A DNA stretch of 7,108 bases from Ruminococcaceae bacterium UBA6413 (GTDB lineage: Bacteria; Bacillota; Clostridia; Oscillospirales; Ruminococcaceae), in assembly GCA_002437415.1 (NCBI GenBank), contig DJPL01000070.1, positions 1-7,108 of the forward strand. Reading direction: 5' to 3'. The notes under the pieces are model-generated. The model did not search any database. It saw only the letters and a list, made by a program, of their open reading frames with translations, and was not told where the DNA came from. Made by a program: the position numbers and the translations under genes. Below are positions 1 to 7,096 of this stretch, piece after piece (position 1 is the stretch's first letter; every line of letters begins with the position of its first letter).

Positions 1-188
1 AGCCCTATACCCTTAGGTTTTCTTCCAAATCAGTTATTCCTCTTGAGCGACGAGAGGAGCGGGAGCATTGCTTTTTGCAATGCTCAGACGTGCATCCCTC
101 TTTCCTTACCCACACCCCACCCCGCTAGGGTGTTGCCGATAAGACACACAAACGACTGAGTTTTAAACGTTTGTATAAGCGGGTCGCT

Positions 189-245
189 GACGCTCACTTA
201 GTCCCATTTTAGTACAGATATCTCAGGATAGTAGCGTTCTTTTTT
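189..245 (+). terminator. Possible plus-strand terminator at the end of the stem-loop run
   Basis: Bases 189-194 and 196-198 pair with 233-238 and 230-232, leaving C195 bulged and one G-T pair at the base. The 3' arm runs directly into TTCTTTTTT (237-245), as in a Rho-independent terminator. The loop of about 31 bases is long, so this is weaker than the other terminators in the window. It would serve a plus-strand transcript entering from the left or starting inside the stem-loop region. Confidence 0.35.
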
Positions 246-348
246 GAGAGTCGGTGATAGTGCATTTGCACTGATATACTCACGAAATTATTAACACCTT
301 GACTGTACAAAAGCTGTTTTCAGCGATGATGGCACTATATTTATTGTT

Positions 349-379
349 TTGACATTTTTATAATGTATTGCATTGTAAT
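349..379 (+). promoter_or_regulatory. Possible plus-strand promoter upstream of a hairpin terminator
   Basis: TTGACA at 349-354 is a perfect -35 box. The best -10 candidate is TGTAAT at 374-379, with a 19-base spacer that is longer than the 17-base optimum. A transcript from here would start near 386 and meet the terminator hairpin at 403-448 after only about 60 bases, without an open reading frame. It may be a chance AT-rich match. Confidence 0.25.
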
Positions 380-402
380 TTTAATGAGGTTTTTATAAAC
401 TG

Positions 403-448
403 AGAAGCTGTAATGAAATTTTAATATTTCGTCACAGCTTCTATTTTT
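403..448 (+). terminator. Long hairpin terminator 3' of the MmcQ/YjbR-family gene
   Basis: Bases 403-419 pair with 426-442 over 17 positions, with one A-C mismatch and one G-T pair, around a six-base loop. On the plus strand the stem is followed by ATTTTTAT (443-450), a good terminator tail. On the minus strand the same stem lies just past the stop of the 453-830 gene, but its T-tract there is poor. It therefore fits best as a plus-strand terminator that may also protect the 3' end of the minus-strand message. Confidence 0.55.
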
Positions 449-452
449 ATGC

Positions 453-830
453 TTATTTCTTTTTTCTCGGAGCTTTTTTACGCGTCAGCTCATAGCTCAT
501 ATCAACAAGCATTTTAATTTTATCTTCCGGTGCACTGCCGTCAAGGGCGGTGGTTATCCAGTTTTCCTTGTTCATATGATATGCGGGATAAAAGCCCTGT
601 TCCAATCTGAGCGAGCCTATAAGAAGCGGGTCGCATTTCAGATTTACAACATCAATAATATCCTGCCCGTCAAGTCCGAGCCTGCTTTTCGGAATGTCCA
701 TTATCATCGCAAACCACTTTTTCGTGTTAATATGCCTATAAACCTGAAACCCGGGATATTTTTCAAACAGTCCTTCGGCAGTAACGCCGTATGTATCGGT
801 TATATATCTGTCAAGCTGAAAACGATCCAT
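453..830 (-). CDS. MmcQ/YjbR family protein
   Basis: This 125-residue protein matches the small MmcQ/YjbR family, whose members have a CyaY-like fold and are often annotated as DNA-binding; their precise role is not established. Family features visible are the hydrophobic strand KKWFAMIMDIP (37-47), VNLKCDP (62-68), the signature YPAYHMNKENW (81-91) followed by TALDG (94-98), and the C-terminal helix with SYELT (112-116). Length is normal for the family. It ends in a basic tail (KKAPRKKK) that may help nucleic-acid contact. Its ATG shares one base with the TAA stop of dprA (TAATG), and an AAGGA site lies inside the end of dprA at 837-841, so translation is probably coupled. It is the last gene of its unit, with a hairpin just downstream. 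Confidence 0.85.
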   Translation of the reverse strand: MDRFQLDRYITDTYGVTAEGLFEKYPGFQVYRHINTKKWFAMIMDIPKSRLGLDGQDIIDVVNLKCDPLLIGSLRLEQGFYPAYHMNKENWITTALDGSAPEDKIKMLVDMSYELTRKKAPRKKK

Positions 831-2302
831 TATTTATCCTTCTCCGCCTTGTATATTCCGCCTGCACCGCAGGATATCGTGCCGCTTATCTCAAGATCGG
901 CAAGTATCTCGCTGAGCTCTCCGAAGGACAGATCGCTCACCGACATAATGCCGTCTAGCGTTATACCGTCGCTTTTTACGATAATGCCGAGTATTTCTGC
1001 GGCGGCGGTTACATTGTCGGTGTTTGCCGCTGTATCACCGCTCTGCTCCGCTTTGATATCATCGACAGCTGTCGGGCTTGCCGTATCGACTTTTACCGTC
1101 TGTGAGGCGGCTTTTATTTCGGCGGCAGGCTTTATCTCCGCTGTCGGTTTTGTTGTCTTTTTGCGCTTTTTCAGCACATTTTCAGGCGTCACGCGGAAAT
1201 AGTCTATCTCCTTTTCCTTATCGGTCACACTTGTGATCTTAAAGCGCGGTGCGTCTGCCGCTTTTACTTTCTTTAAAGGCTTGTAATCATTTTCTGTAAC
1301 CGGTGTCGGCGGGTCTTGCCGTGCTTCATCGGTCGGAACGGATCTTACCCGGGCAGGCGCTTCTTCAGCTTTTTCGTTATGAATAACAAAGCTTGTCAGC
1401 TGTTCTTTATCAAGATAAGTGTCATCTATCACATCGCGATAAGTCGGATAAAATTCATTTACTATGTCGTAAAAATCAAACACAGGATGAGCACCGTCAC
1501 GCAGATATCTCACAATGCGACTGTAACGCTTATCAAGCGTATCCTCGGGCACTGTAAAGAACAGCTCTCTGTCCTGCTCGAACGCATGGTTTGCGGTAAG
1601 CAGACTTCCGCTGCGATTATATGCGCCTACAACCGCAGTACCGTGAGCAAGACCCGATATTATGCGGTTTCTGAACTTAAAATAGTCCGGATTGCACGGT
1701 GTATCGGGCAGAAGCTCTGATATGACTGCTCCGCCGTTATCGGTTATCTCTTTCCTAAGCCCGAACGAGCCGGCGGGATAGTCGACCGTTATACCGCAGG
1801 CGAGCACGGCGACTGTCGGTTTTCGGTGACGGATACTGTTGTTATGTGCTATCCTGTCTATGCCCTTTGCAAAGCCGCTGACAAGAACTATATCACATTT
1901 TGCAAGATTGTAGCAGATGTTTTCAGCTATTCGCACAGCGGTAACAGACGGCTCTCTCGGACCTACCACAGCTACCGCGAGCTTGTTATCAAGGCAACCG
2001 ATATTGCCCGACACGAAAAGCACAACAGGCGGGTCAAATATATTCTTAAGATTAGCGGGGTATTTTTTGTCATCAACAGTCACTATGCCGATGTTATTTT
2101 TTCTGCAATAGTCGATAATGACCCTTGAGCGCTCAAGCGATGCTTTTCTTGCGTTATCCTGCCTGTTGGACGGTATCAGCGACATATCACCGCCGCTTAT
2201 CAACTCATACGCATTGCGCGCATTTCCGCAGGCTCTTATAACCTCATTTATCTTCGGATTTCCGCCGCCGAATATCTGAAGCAGATAGATGTAGTATTCC
2301 AT
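830..2302 (-). CDS. dprA: DNA-processing protein DprA, extended form
   Basis: DprA (Smf) binds incoming single-stranded DNA in the cytoplasm during transformation and loads RecA on it. The 490-residue product has an N-terminal helical region (about 1-75), then the DprA Rossmann fold (about 76-290). Visible motifs are AVVGPRE (111-117, usually VGSR), VSGFAKGIDRIAH (141-153), VAVLACG (164-170), ISELLPDTP (194-202), FRNRIISGLAHG (210-221) and NRSGSLLTA (229-237). A winged-helix-like domain closes the protein (about 432-486). Between the two lies a Lys/Ala/Thr/Pro-rich, probably disordered linker of about 130 residues with a near-repeat PTAEIK/PAAEIK (385-396). This makes it longer than typical DprA (about 290-370). 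AGAGG at 2308-2312 supports the ATG. It overlaps the next gene by one base. Function is well supported; a role beyond recombination in this host is open. Confidence 0.95.
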   Translation of the reverse strand: MEYYIYLLQIFGGGNPKINEVIRACGNARNAYELISGGDMSLIPSNRQDNARKASLERSRVIIDYCRKNNIGIVTVDDKKYPANLKNIFDPPVVLFVSGNIGCLDNKLAVAVVGPREPSVTAVRIAENICYNLAKCDIVLVSGFAKGIDRIAHNNSIRHRKPTVAVLACGITVDYPAGSFGLRKEITDNGGAVISELLPDTPCNPDYFKFRNRIISGLAHGTAVVGAYNRSGSLLTANHAFEQDRELFFTVPEDTLDKRYSRIVRYLRDGAHPVFDFYDIVNEFYPTYRDVIDDTYLDKEQLTSFVIHNEKAEEAPARVRSVPTDEARQDPPTPVTENDYKPLKKVKAADAPRFKITSVTDKEKEIDYFRVTPENVLKKRKKTTKPTAEIKPAAEIKAASQTVKVDTASPTAVDDIKAEQSGDTAANTDNVTAAAEILGIIVKSDGITLDGIMSVSDLSFGELSEILADLEISGTISCGAGGIYKAEKDK

Positions 2303-2327
2303 AATATCCTCTTGAAGCCGTTAAAAT

Positions 2328-2356
2328 TTTCGCCGCAAGTACTACCTGCGGCGAAA
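2328..2356 (-). terminator. Hairpin between the synthetase gene and dprA (possible partial terminator)
   Basis: Bases 2328-2337 and 2347-2356 form a perfect 10-pair stem, mostly GC, with a nine-base loop. It lies just past the synthetase stop and upstream of dprA. On the minus strand the stem is followed by ATTTT and then AA, only four T's, so termination may be partial. I see no good promoter between the hairpin and dprA, so dprA may depend on read-through from the synthetase unit. Confidence 0.55.
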
Positions 2357-2366
2357 TGTAAAGCTG

Positions 2367-4034
2367 TCAGCTGTTTTTCCTGTTATCCTCGTTGCGTATC
2401 TGCACACGTCTTATCTTGCCGCTGATGGTCTTTGGAAGCTCATCGACAAATTCAACTATTCTCGGGTACTTATAAGGTGCAGTGTTCTTCTTTACATAGG
2501 TCTGAAGCTCTTTTTTCAGCTCCTCCGACGGCTCATAGCCTCTTGCAAGAACTATGGTTGCCTTTACGACCTGACCTCTTATCGGGTCGGGAGCACCTGT
2601 TACAGCACATTCAAGCACCGAGGGGTGCGCTATCAGCACGCTCTCTATCTCAAACGGTCCTATACGGTAGCCGCTTGCCTTGATAACATCATCGTTTCTT
2701 CCTACATACCAGAAGTAGCCGTCCTCGTCCTTCCATGCGGTGTCGCCCGTATGATAAAGTCCGTCATGCCATGCCTGATCTGTAAGCTCCTCATCGCGGT
2801 AGTAGCCCTCGAAAAGTCCGTCCTTGCCGCGTTCGGCTCGTACAACTATCTCACCGACCTCGCCGACAGGTACGGAGCTTCCGTCATCGTCAACAATATC
2901 AACGTCATACAGCGGTGTAGGCTTGCCCATAGAACCGGGCTTCGGTGTCATGCCCACAAGGTTTGCTAGCAGTGCGGTAGACTCTGTCTGACCGAACGCC
3001 TCCATAAGCTTAAGACCTGTGAACTGAAGCCATTTGTTGTATACCTCGGGGTTTAACGCTTCGCCCGCGATTGCCGAATATTTAAGGCTTGAAAGGTCGT
3101 AATTTTCAAGACCATCTTTTATAAAGAAACGGAACATGGTTGGCGGTGCGCAGAATGATGTGATCTTATAGTCCTGCATTATTCTGAGCATATCGGTAGG
3201 AATGAACTTGTCAAAGTCATATACGAATACGCAAGCGCCGACCGACATCTGACCGAACAGCTTGCCCCACGCAGCTTTTCCCCAACCTGTATCGGAAATA
3301 GTAAGATGAATACCGTCAGGATCGACATTCTGCCAGTGTGCCGCTGTCTGGATATGAGCAAGGGCGTATCTGTGGTTATGCACAACCATCTTGGGATAGC
3401 CTGTTGTACCCGATGTGAAGTAAAGCAGCATATGCTCTCTTGTATCGGTCTGTACACGCTCCATAGTATCAGGCATCTTTTCAAGCTCATCGTCAAAGGA
3501 CACCCAGCCGTCCTTATGTCCGTTAGTCATAAGCTTTATAAGGTTGTCGGCGTGTATCTCTTCCTGCGCCTCGTCAACGTATTTTGCAATATCGGGGTTA
3601 TATCCCGTACATACTATCGCCTTTACGCTTGCACGCTCAAAACGGTAAGTAAAGTCGTGAGTTGTAAGCAGATGCGTTGCGGGAATAGCAACAGCTCCGA
3701 GCTTTATCAGCGCAATTATCGCAATCCAAAACTGATAGTTTCTTTTCAGCACCAGCATTACCTTGTCGCCCTTTTTGATGCCGTATGAGGCAAAAAGGTT
3801 AGCCGCCTGTGTTGACAGCTTAGACAGCTGAGAATATGAAAAATCGTGTCGATTTTCCTGTAAATCTATATGAATAAGCGCTCTTCTGTCCGGATCGATC
3901 TCTCCGAATTTATCTATTATGTCATAGCCGAAATTGAAGTTATCGGGGCAGTCGAGCTCAAACTTATTGAGAATGCCGTTCTCGTCAAAGCCCTCTTTTA
4001 CAAATCTCTTATAATAATTTTTAACCTGTTCCAT
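2367..4034 (-). CDS. AMP-binding acyl-CoA synthetase, medium-chain type
   Basis: A 555-residue member of the adenylate-forming (ANL) superfamily, which activates a carboxylic acid with ATP to an acyl-AMP and then to an acyl-CoA. Core motifs are all present: A3 phosphate loop YFTSGTTGYPK (205-215), A5 MEAFGQTES (344-352), A7 YHTGD (427-431) with the ribose-binding Asp, Arg446 in YVGRNDD, the hinge region GYRIGPFEIES (455-465) and the A10 catalytic Lys540 in KTISGKIRR. Length and the WGKAAWGKLFGQ segment (251-262) resemble the medium-chain acyl-CoA synthetase (MACS/ACSM) group rather than true acetyl-CoA synthetase, which is about 650 residues. The substrate (short, branched, medium-chain or aromatic acid) cannot be told from sequence. 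No transmembrane segment is seen, so it is probably cytoplasmic. The ribosome binding site is weak: AGGAAA lies 12 bases before the ATG. It follows the XRE-cupin gene by 32 bases, suggesting co-transcription and control by that regulator. Confidence 0.9.
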   Translation of the reverse strand: MEQVKNYYKRFVKEGFDENGILNKFELDCPDNFNFGYDIIDKFGEIDPDRRALIHIDLQENRHDFSYSQLSKLSTQAANLFASYGIKKGDKVMLVLKRNYQFWIAIIALIKLGAVAIPATHLLTTHDFTYRFERASVKAIVCTGYNPDIAKYVDEAQEEIHADNLIKLMTNGHKDGWVSFDDELEKMPDTMERVQTDTREHMLLYFTSGTTGYPKMVVHNHRYALAHIQTAAHWQNVDPDGIHLTISDTGWGKAAWGKLFGQMSVGACVFVYDFDKFIPTDMLRIMQDYKITSFCAPPTMFRFFIKDGLENYDLSSLKYSAIAGEALNPEVYNKWLQFTGLKLMEAFGQTESTALLANLVGMTPKPGSMGKPTPLYDVDIVDDDGSSVPVGEVGEIVVRAERGKDGLFEGYYRDEELTDQAWHDGLYHTGDTAWKDEDGYFWYVGRNDDVIKASGYRIGPFEIESVLIAHPSVLECAVTGAPDPIRGQVVKATIVLARGYEPSEELKKELQTYVKKNTAPYKYPRIVEFVDELPKTISGKIRRVQIRNEDNRKNS

Positions 4035-4066
4035 TTATTCTTTACGTTTCCTTCCGATTATTACGG

Positions 4067-4627
4067 TCAAATGAGTATGGCAAGGAACTTGCAGTCCTTA
4101 CCGTCAACGGCGATCATACCGTGAGGGTTCATACTGTCATAATAGATGCAGTCGCCTTCGTTGATTATCTCAATATGGTCGCCTATCTGGAATTTCAACG
4201 TTCCCGATATTATGTAGTCCATTTCCTGACCGTCATGCACGGAAAGGTGTATCGGCTTGTTCTGTTCTTCCTCATCATACGGTGCGGTTACAAGCAACGG
4301 CTCTATCTTCTTGTTCTTGAAAAGATAAGCAAGGTGCTGATACGCAAATCTTTCGCGTCGCTCAATGGGAAGTCCCTTATCCTTGCGGACAACAGAGTAG
4401 GTGTTGAGCTTCGGTGTAACTCCCGTAAGCAGCTCGATAAGCTCTACTCCGAGTGCGTTTGCCGCTTCGTTAAGGAACGAAAGCGAAAAATCCTTCTCTC
4501 CGTTTTCAAGCGATATATATTCTTCCGTAGATATGTTTGTCTTACTTGCCATTTCACCGACAGAAATATCGAGATATTCTCTTGTGCTTTTCAATCTGCC
4601 GGAAACATCTTTGATATTATAATCCAT
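4067..4627 (-). CDS. XRE-family regulator with C-terminal cupin domain
   Basis: This 186-residue protein joins an N-terminal helix-turn-helix of the XRE/Cro type (about 9-62, with ISVGEMASKTNISTEEYISLENG forming the central helices) to a C-terminal cupin barrel (about 125-184). The cupin motifs are partly kept: His131 and Glu135 in VHDGQEMDYIISG, and a second motif EGDCIYYDSMNPHG (157-170) with His169. Such one-component regulators usually bind a small ligand or metal in the cupin. A GGAGG site at 4633-4637 is five bases from the ATG. It has its own promoter just upstream and lies directly before the acyl-CoA synthetase gene. I infer that it controls that gene and itself, with a carboxylic acid or acyl derivative as a plausible ligand; this is not shown by the sequence. 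Confidence 0.9.
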   Translation of the reverse strand: MDYNIKDVSGRLKSTREYLDISVGEMASKTNISTEEYISLENGEKDFSLSFLNEAANALGVELIELLTGVTPKLNTYSVVRKDKGLPIERRERFAYQHLAYLFKNKKIEPLLVTAPYDEEEQNKPIHLSVHDGQEMDYIISGTLKFQIGDHIEIINEGDCIYYDSMNPHGMIAVDGKDCKFLAILI

Positions 4628-4695
4628 ACTGACCTCCGTAACGCATATCTTACTTAAATGTCAAAATCATAAAGCAGTCGCACTTTATTTATCAT

Positions 4696-4724
4696 ATTAT
4701 AACAAATCACGGCAATAAAATCAA
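4696..4724 (-). promoter_or_regulatory. Promoter of the XRE-cupin/synthetase unit
   Basis: On the minus strand TTGATT (4719-4724) and TATAAT (4696-4701) are separated by exactly 17 bases, a good sigma-A type promoter. Transcription would start near 4689, giving a leader of about 60 bases before the XRE-cupin ATG at 4627. Confidence 0.75.
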
Positions 4725-4739
4725 TAGATTTTGGCAATA
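4711..4739. repeat. Nested repeats over the -35 box, possible operator
   Basis: The inverted repeat AAAATC-aata-GATTTT (4717-4732) covers the -35 box of the XRE-cupin promoter. It is flanked by two direct copies of GGCAATA (4711-4717 and 4733-4739) whose starts are 22 bases apart, about two helical turns. This arrangement suits binding of the downstream XRE-cupin regulator, but AT-rich chance symmetry is possible. Confidence 0.4.
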
Positions 4740-4750
4740 TTCGACGTATT

Positions 4751-5341
4751 TCATACCGTGAATTTATCCGAAATACTGTTGTACAGAGTTATACTCATAC
4801 CCTCTACATCAAGCAGCTCTCTTACAGATGTATAATCGCCGTGGTTTTTGCGGTAAAGAATTATGTTTTCGGCGATCTCCCGCGTTATTCCCTCAACCGC
4901 CATAAGCTGGTTTATCTGCGCGGTATTGAGATTGACCTTTGCAACGCCGTAAGATTCAGTTTGGCTGTAATAGCCGTAACTGCTTGTCACTGCAAACTGC
5001 GCGCACAGTATCTCGTACACTTCATTATTGACAGAAGGTATAGCTTTTAGCTCGTACATAGAAGAAATTTTCCCGACCTTGTCACGATAATTAACTATAT
5101 CGTGAGCTATCTGCCTGCCGATGCCTTTTACCTGCATAAGCGTATCAAGATCGACCTTGTTGATATCGGCTTTTTTCGTATAACCGCTTTCGGCAAACGA
5201 CGATTCCTCCGAAGCGGAATAGATCCATGCGTTATCACGCTTCGACTTGTCTTCATAGTAATATAAAACAACAGTGAGCATTACGGTAAGGATAAGTACG
5301 CCTGCGCCGATAATGACCGCATTACGCACTTTTCCTTTCAT
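4751..5341 (-). CDS. Membrane-anchored ComEA-like protein with two helix-hairpin-helix domains
   Basis: The 196-residue product starts with a short basic stretch and one transmembrane helix (about 8-28), then a spacer and two ComEA-type helix-hairpin-helix domains. The first (about 60-113) has NKVDLDTLMQVKGIGRQIA. The second (about 133-190) has KVNLNTAQINQLMAVEGITREIA, where the hairpin reads EGIT instead of the usual PGIG. ComEA proteins are anchored outside the membrane and bind double-stranded DNA for uptake in transformation. The usual SLBB domain between anchor and helix-hairpin-helix is absent and a second helix-hairpin-helix takes its place, so the role is ComEA-like rather than proven. 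A GTG nine bases upstream (5350) is in frame, but it overlaps the GGAG site at 5350-5353 that lies eight bases from the ATG at 5341, so I chose the ATG. It follows nth by 23 bases and is probably co-transcribed. comEB and comEC are not in the window. Confidence 0.85.
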   Translation of the reverse strand: MKGKVRNAVIIGAGVLILTVMLTVVLYYYEDKSKRDNAWIYSASEESSFAESGYTKKADINKVDLDTLMQVKGIGRQIAHDIVNYRDKVGKISSMYELKAIPSVNNEVYEILCAQFAVTSSYGYYSQTESYGVAKVNLNTAQINQLMAVEGITREIAENIILYRKNHGDYTSVRELLDVEGMSITLYNSISDKFTV

Positions 5342-5349
5342 AATACTCA

Positions 5350-5353
5350 CTCC
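5350..5353 (-). promoter_or_regulatory. Ribosome binding site deciding the start of the ComEA-like gene
   Basis: GGAG ends eight bases before the ATG at 5341. The alternative in-frame GTG begins inside this motif and has no similar site upstream, so the shorter form is preferred. Confidence 0.6.
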
Positions 5354-5364
5354 AAGCCGTTATA

Positions 5365-6003
5365 TCAATTTTTACCCGAAAAGAATTTGCAATAAGCGCT
5401 GAGTTTACATTCACCGCACTGCGGTGCTCTTGCACTGCAAACAAGTCTTCCGTGCCATACAAGCCTGTGGCAAAGCATAAGACCGTCTTTCGGAGGTATC
5501 ACCGCGGCAAGCTGTTTTTCTACCTTCAGGGCATCTTTAGTGCCGTCGGTAAGTCCGAGTCTGCCGCTGACCCTTATAACGTGTGTATCACACACGAGCG
5601 CAGGCTTTCCGTACAGGTCGCCTGCTATCAGGTTTGCGGTTTTTCTGCCTACTCCGGGCAGTTTTACAAGCTGTTCTATAGTATCGGGAACTTCCCCGCC
5701 GAACTCATCGCGTATCATACGGCACATCATAACTATATCGACAGCCTTTGTCTTATACAGTCCGCATGAATGTATATACTCTGCGACCTCGTCAGGTTCA
5801 GCCGCCGCAAAACTGTCAACATCGGGAAATCTCTCAAACAGTGCGGGAGTCACAAGATTGACCCTTTTATCGGTGCATTGCGCCGAAAGTCTTGTTGCTA
5901 TCAGCAACTCATGCGGCTTTTCGTAAACGAGCGCACATTTCACATCGGGATAACACTCAGCCAGCCCGTCTATAACAAGTTTTGCTCTTTCCTTTTTGGT
6001 CAT
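5365..6003 (-). CDS. nth: Endonuclease III (DNA glycosylase/AP lyase)
   Basis: This base-excision repair enzyme removes oxidised pyrimidines and cuts at abasic sites. The 212-residue product is almost the length of E. coli Nth (211). It shows the helix-hairpin-helix LPGVGRKTAN with catalytic Lys121, the catalytic Asp139 in VCDTHVIRV, and a C-terminal iron-sulfur loop with cysteines 189, 196, 199 and 205 (C-x6-C-x2-C-x5-C), so the [4Fe-4S] cluster should be intact. A GTG at 6021 is in frame, but it lacks a ribosome binding site and lies only about six bases after the expected transcription start. The ATG at 6003 has GAGGA (6015-6019) upstream and is preferred. It is the first gene of a unit with the ComEA-like gene 23 bases downstream, and it diverges from the toxin-antitoxin module. 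Confidence 0.95.
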   Translation of the reverse strand: MTKKERAKLVIDGLAECYPDVKCALVYEKPHELLIATRLSAQCTDKRVNLVTPALFERFPDVDSFAAAEPDEVAEYIHSCGLYKTKAVDIVMMCRMIRDEFGGEVPDTIEQLVKLPGVGRKTANLIAGDLYGKPALVCDTHVIRVSGRLGLTDGTKDALKVEKQLAAVIPPKDGLMLCHRLVWHGRLVCSARAPQCGECKLSAYCKFFSGKN

Positions 6004-6033
6004 ACAGATCTCTTTCCTCACGGTAATAACTAT

Positions 6034-6062
6034 ATATTATACGATATCGGTACGGTTGTCAA
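6034..6062 (-). promoter_or_regulatory. Promoter of nth
   Basis: On the minus strand a perfect TTGACA (6057-6062) is followed after 17 bases by TAATAT (6034-6039). A perfect TATAAT overlaps it at 6036-6041 with a 15-base spacer. Transcription would begin near 6027, leaving a leader of about 25 bases to the ATG at 6003. A-tracts just upstream (about 6071-6107) could act as an UP element. Confidence 0.7.
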
Positions 6063-6094
6063 GTTGTGTCGAAAAATTTTTTTAAAATTGCGTA

Positions 6095-6148
6095 AAAAAG
6101 CAAAAAATATTGCTATTAACTTGATTTATTTACATAAAAAGCAAAAAA
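6095..6148. repeat. Direct repeat of a 13-base A-rich motif
   Basis: AAAAAGCAAAAAA occurs at 6095-6107 and again at 6136-6148, 41 bases apart, in the AT-rich spacer between nth and the toxin-antitoxin promoter. Such A-tracts bend DNA. In so AT-rich a spacer the repeat may be chance, and I see no gene here. Confidence 0.3.
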
Positions 6149-6218
6149 CTTCAGTGGAAACAACAAAAACGTTGATAAGGGTTTTCTAATAAAGTCAATC
6201 CGTTATTGCGGGAACAAC

Positions 6219-6247
6219 TTGACAAACCCTATTCAATAGGGTATAAT
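6219..6247 (+). promoter_or_regulatory. Consensus promoter of the toxin-antitoxin operon
   Basis: TTGACA (6219-6224) and TATAAT (6242-6247) are both perfect and separated by exactly 17 bases. This is the strongest promoter in the window. Transcription would begin near 6254, at the toxin ribosome binding site AAGGAGG (6254-6260), so the leader is very short. Confidence 0.9.
6226..6242. promoter_or_regulatory. Palindromic operator inside the toxin-antitoxin promoter
   Basis: ACCCTATT-C-AATAGGGT is a perfect 17-base palindrome (8-base arms, one-base centre). It fills the promoter spacer and touches the first base of the -10 box. HigA-type antitoxins are known to repress their own operon by binding inverted repeats through their helix-turn-helix domain. 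Bound protein here would directly block RNA polymerase. Confidence 0.8.
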
Positions 6248-6266
6248 AATAGCAAGGAGGTTAAAT

Positions 6267-6599
6267 ATGACTCGTGAATTCGTAATCATGCCCGAATTTG
6301 AAAAACAGTGGTCGGCTATGGGTCTTTCCGATAAAGAATTAAGCTCTTTGCAATACGAACTTACTATAACACCAAAAATCGGCGATGTAATAAAAGGCAC
6401 CGGCGGACTTCGTAAATTTCGTTACGCTTTTGAAAACAGAGGAAAAAGCGGCAGTGTCAGGGTGTGCTACATTGATTTTGTTGTAAAAGAGCGCATTTAT
6501 TTAATCACTGCATATCCTAAAAGCAAGAAAGAAAATCTGAGCAAAGAAGAATGTAACGAAATCAAAAAGTTGGTTAAACTATTGGAAGAAAGCTTATAA
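6267..6599 (+). CDS. higB: Type II toxin, RelE/HigB family (HigB-2-like)
   Basis: This 110-residue protein resembles the RelE-fold ribosome-dependent mRNA interferases, especially the HigB-2 type known from Vibrio cholerae. Matching segments are ELTITPKIGDVIKGTGGLRK (31-50), GKSGSVRVCY (59-68) and YLITAYPKSKKENLS (78-92), holding the basic and aromatic residues expected near the active site. Such toxins cut mRNA in translating ribosomes until neutralised by the antitoxin. The ATG has an ideal AAGGAGG site six bases upstream. Toxin before antitoxin is the usual order in higBA operons. Nothing suggests inactivation: the frame is intact and of normal length. Confidence 0.85.
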   Translation: MTREFVIMPEFEKQWSAMGLSDKELSSLQYELTITPKIGDVIKGTGGLRKFRYAFENRGKSGSVRVCYIDFVVKERIYLITAYPKSKKENLSKEECNEIKKLVKLLEESL

Positions 6600-6604
6600 G
6601 GAGG
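6598..6604 (+). promoter_or_regulatory. Antitoxin ribosome binding site overlapping the toxin stop codon
   Basis: AAGGAGG starts in the last two bases of the toxin TAA stop and ends seven bases before the antitoxin ATG at 6612. Ribosomes finishing the toxin can start on the antitoxin at once, which suits the need for excess antitoxin. Confidence 0.7.
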
Positions 6605-6611
6605 TTTACTT

Positions 6612-6923
6612 ATGGGACTTTATGACAGCATTACAAAAGGTCTGACAGAAGCTATTGAATACGAAAAGGGTAACGTAAGTGCAAAGAAGGTCAAGGTAAC
6701 TGTCACCCCGGCTGATGATTTTTCTCCCAAGGAGATCAGAGCAATCAGAAACAAGCTTAATATGACACAGAAAACATTTGCTTCTGTAATCGGCGTATCT
6801 ACTAAGACTGTCGAAGCATGGGAAACAGGTACTAACAAGCCTATGAAAACCGCTTGCAGACTTATTTCGATGATCAACACCGACCCTCAGATACTGGCAA
6901 AATGCAAGATTGTAAACAGATAA
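6612..6923 (+). CDS. higA: Antitoxin, HigA-type with XRE helix-turn-helix domain
   Basis: The 103-residue product has an N-terminal arm (about 1-36) that probably binds the toxin, as in HigA-2 antitoxins where the N-terminal part is flexible, and a C-terminal XRE helix-turn-helix (about 39-93). The latter reads SPKEIRAIRNKLNMTQKTFA, then SVIGVSTKTVEAWETGTNKP, with the recognition helix near STKTVEAWE (63-71). It should neutralise the upstream toxin and repress the operon through the palindrome in the promoter. It is 12 bases from the toxin stop and is followed by a terminator. The frame is intact. The assignment as a pair rests on both families and their order. Confidence 0.88.
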   Translation: MGLYDSITKGLTEAIEYEKGNVSAKKVKVTVTPADDFSPKEIRAIRNKLNMTQKTFASVIGVSTKTVEAWETGTNKPMKTACRLISMINTDPQILAKCKIVNR

Positions 6924-6940
6924 ATTTTATGATACAGATT

Positions 6941-6970
6941 AACCTGCGGTTACTGTCGCGGGTTTTTCTT
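6941..6970 (+). terminator. Terminator of the toxin-antitoxin operon
   Basis: AACCTGCG (6941-6948) pairs with CGCGGGTT (6957-6964), eight pairs with one G-T, around an eight-base loop. A TTTTTCTT tail follows. It lies 17 bases after the antitoxin stop and closes the module. Confidence 0.8.
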
Positions 6971-6978
6971 TTGGAATT

Positions 6979-7050
6979 TTGAAGAAAAAACAATTTAACA
7001 TTGTGCTTGACCCGGCATTAAAAGATAAAATGCGGTATGCACAAAAGTAG
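6979..7050 (+). pseudogene. Possible remnant of a ribbon-helix-helix gene
   Basis: Reading from TTG at 6979 to TAG at 7048 gives 23 codons, including KKKQFNIVLDPALKDKMRYA. This looks like the beta-strand and first helix of a ribbon-helix-helix (Arc/CopG-like) DNA-binding protein, as in many plasmid and antitoxin proteins. It has no ATG start and no ribosome binding site, and stops before the second helix. I infer a decayed fragment of an accessory gene. With so few residues, chance similarity cannot be excluded. Confidence 0.3.
7001..7044. repeat. Imperfect hairpin over the remnant
   Basis: TTGTGC (7001-7006) pairs with GCACAA (7039-7044). Inside it CC-GCATT (7012-7013, 7015-7019) pairs with AATGCGG (7029-7035) with G7014 bulged. 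No T-tract follows on the plus strand. It might be a palindromic protein site or a recombination scar. Confidence 0.35.
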
Positions 7051-7054
7051 TAAG

Positions 7055-7086
7055 CAAAAAATCCCGATAGCATTAAACTATCGGGA
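7055..7086 (-). terminator. Minus-strand terminator of a gene beyond the right edge
   Basis: TCCCGATAG (7062-7070) and CTATCGGGA (7078-7086) form a perfect nine-pair stem with a seven-base loop. On the minus strand the stem is followed by six T's, a textbook Rho-independent terminator. It implies a minus-strand gene to the right of the window, convergent with the toxin-antitoxin operon. Confidence 0.8.
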
Positions 7087-7096
7087 CAGTCTGTAG

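Larger units (their letters stand above)
1..452. other. Non-coding left-edge region rich in stem-loops
   Basis: I find no convincing open reading frame, tRNA or rRNA here. Several inverted repeats follow one another: 39-45/51-57 (7 pairs, one G-T), 63-71/77-85 (9 perfect pairs, TTTTT loop), 118-122/128-132 (5 pairs), 148-154/168-174 (7 perfect pairs), 189-198/230-238 (9 pairs with a one-base bulge) followed by a T-run, then 259-264/267-272 and 403-419/426-442. This could be the 3' untranslated part of a gene to the left, a structured RNA, or an interspersed intergenic repeat. I recognise no known RNA family in it. Confidence 0.6.
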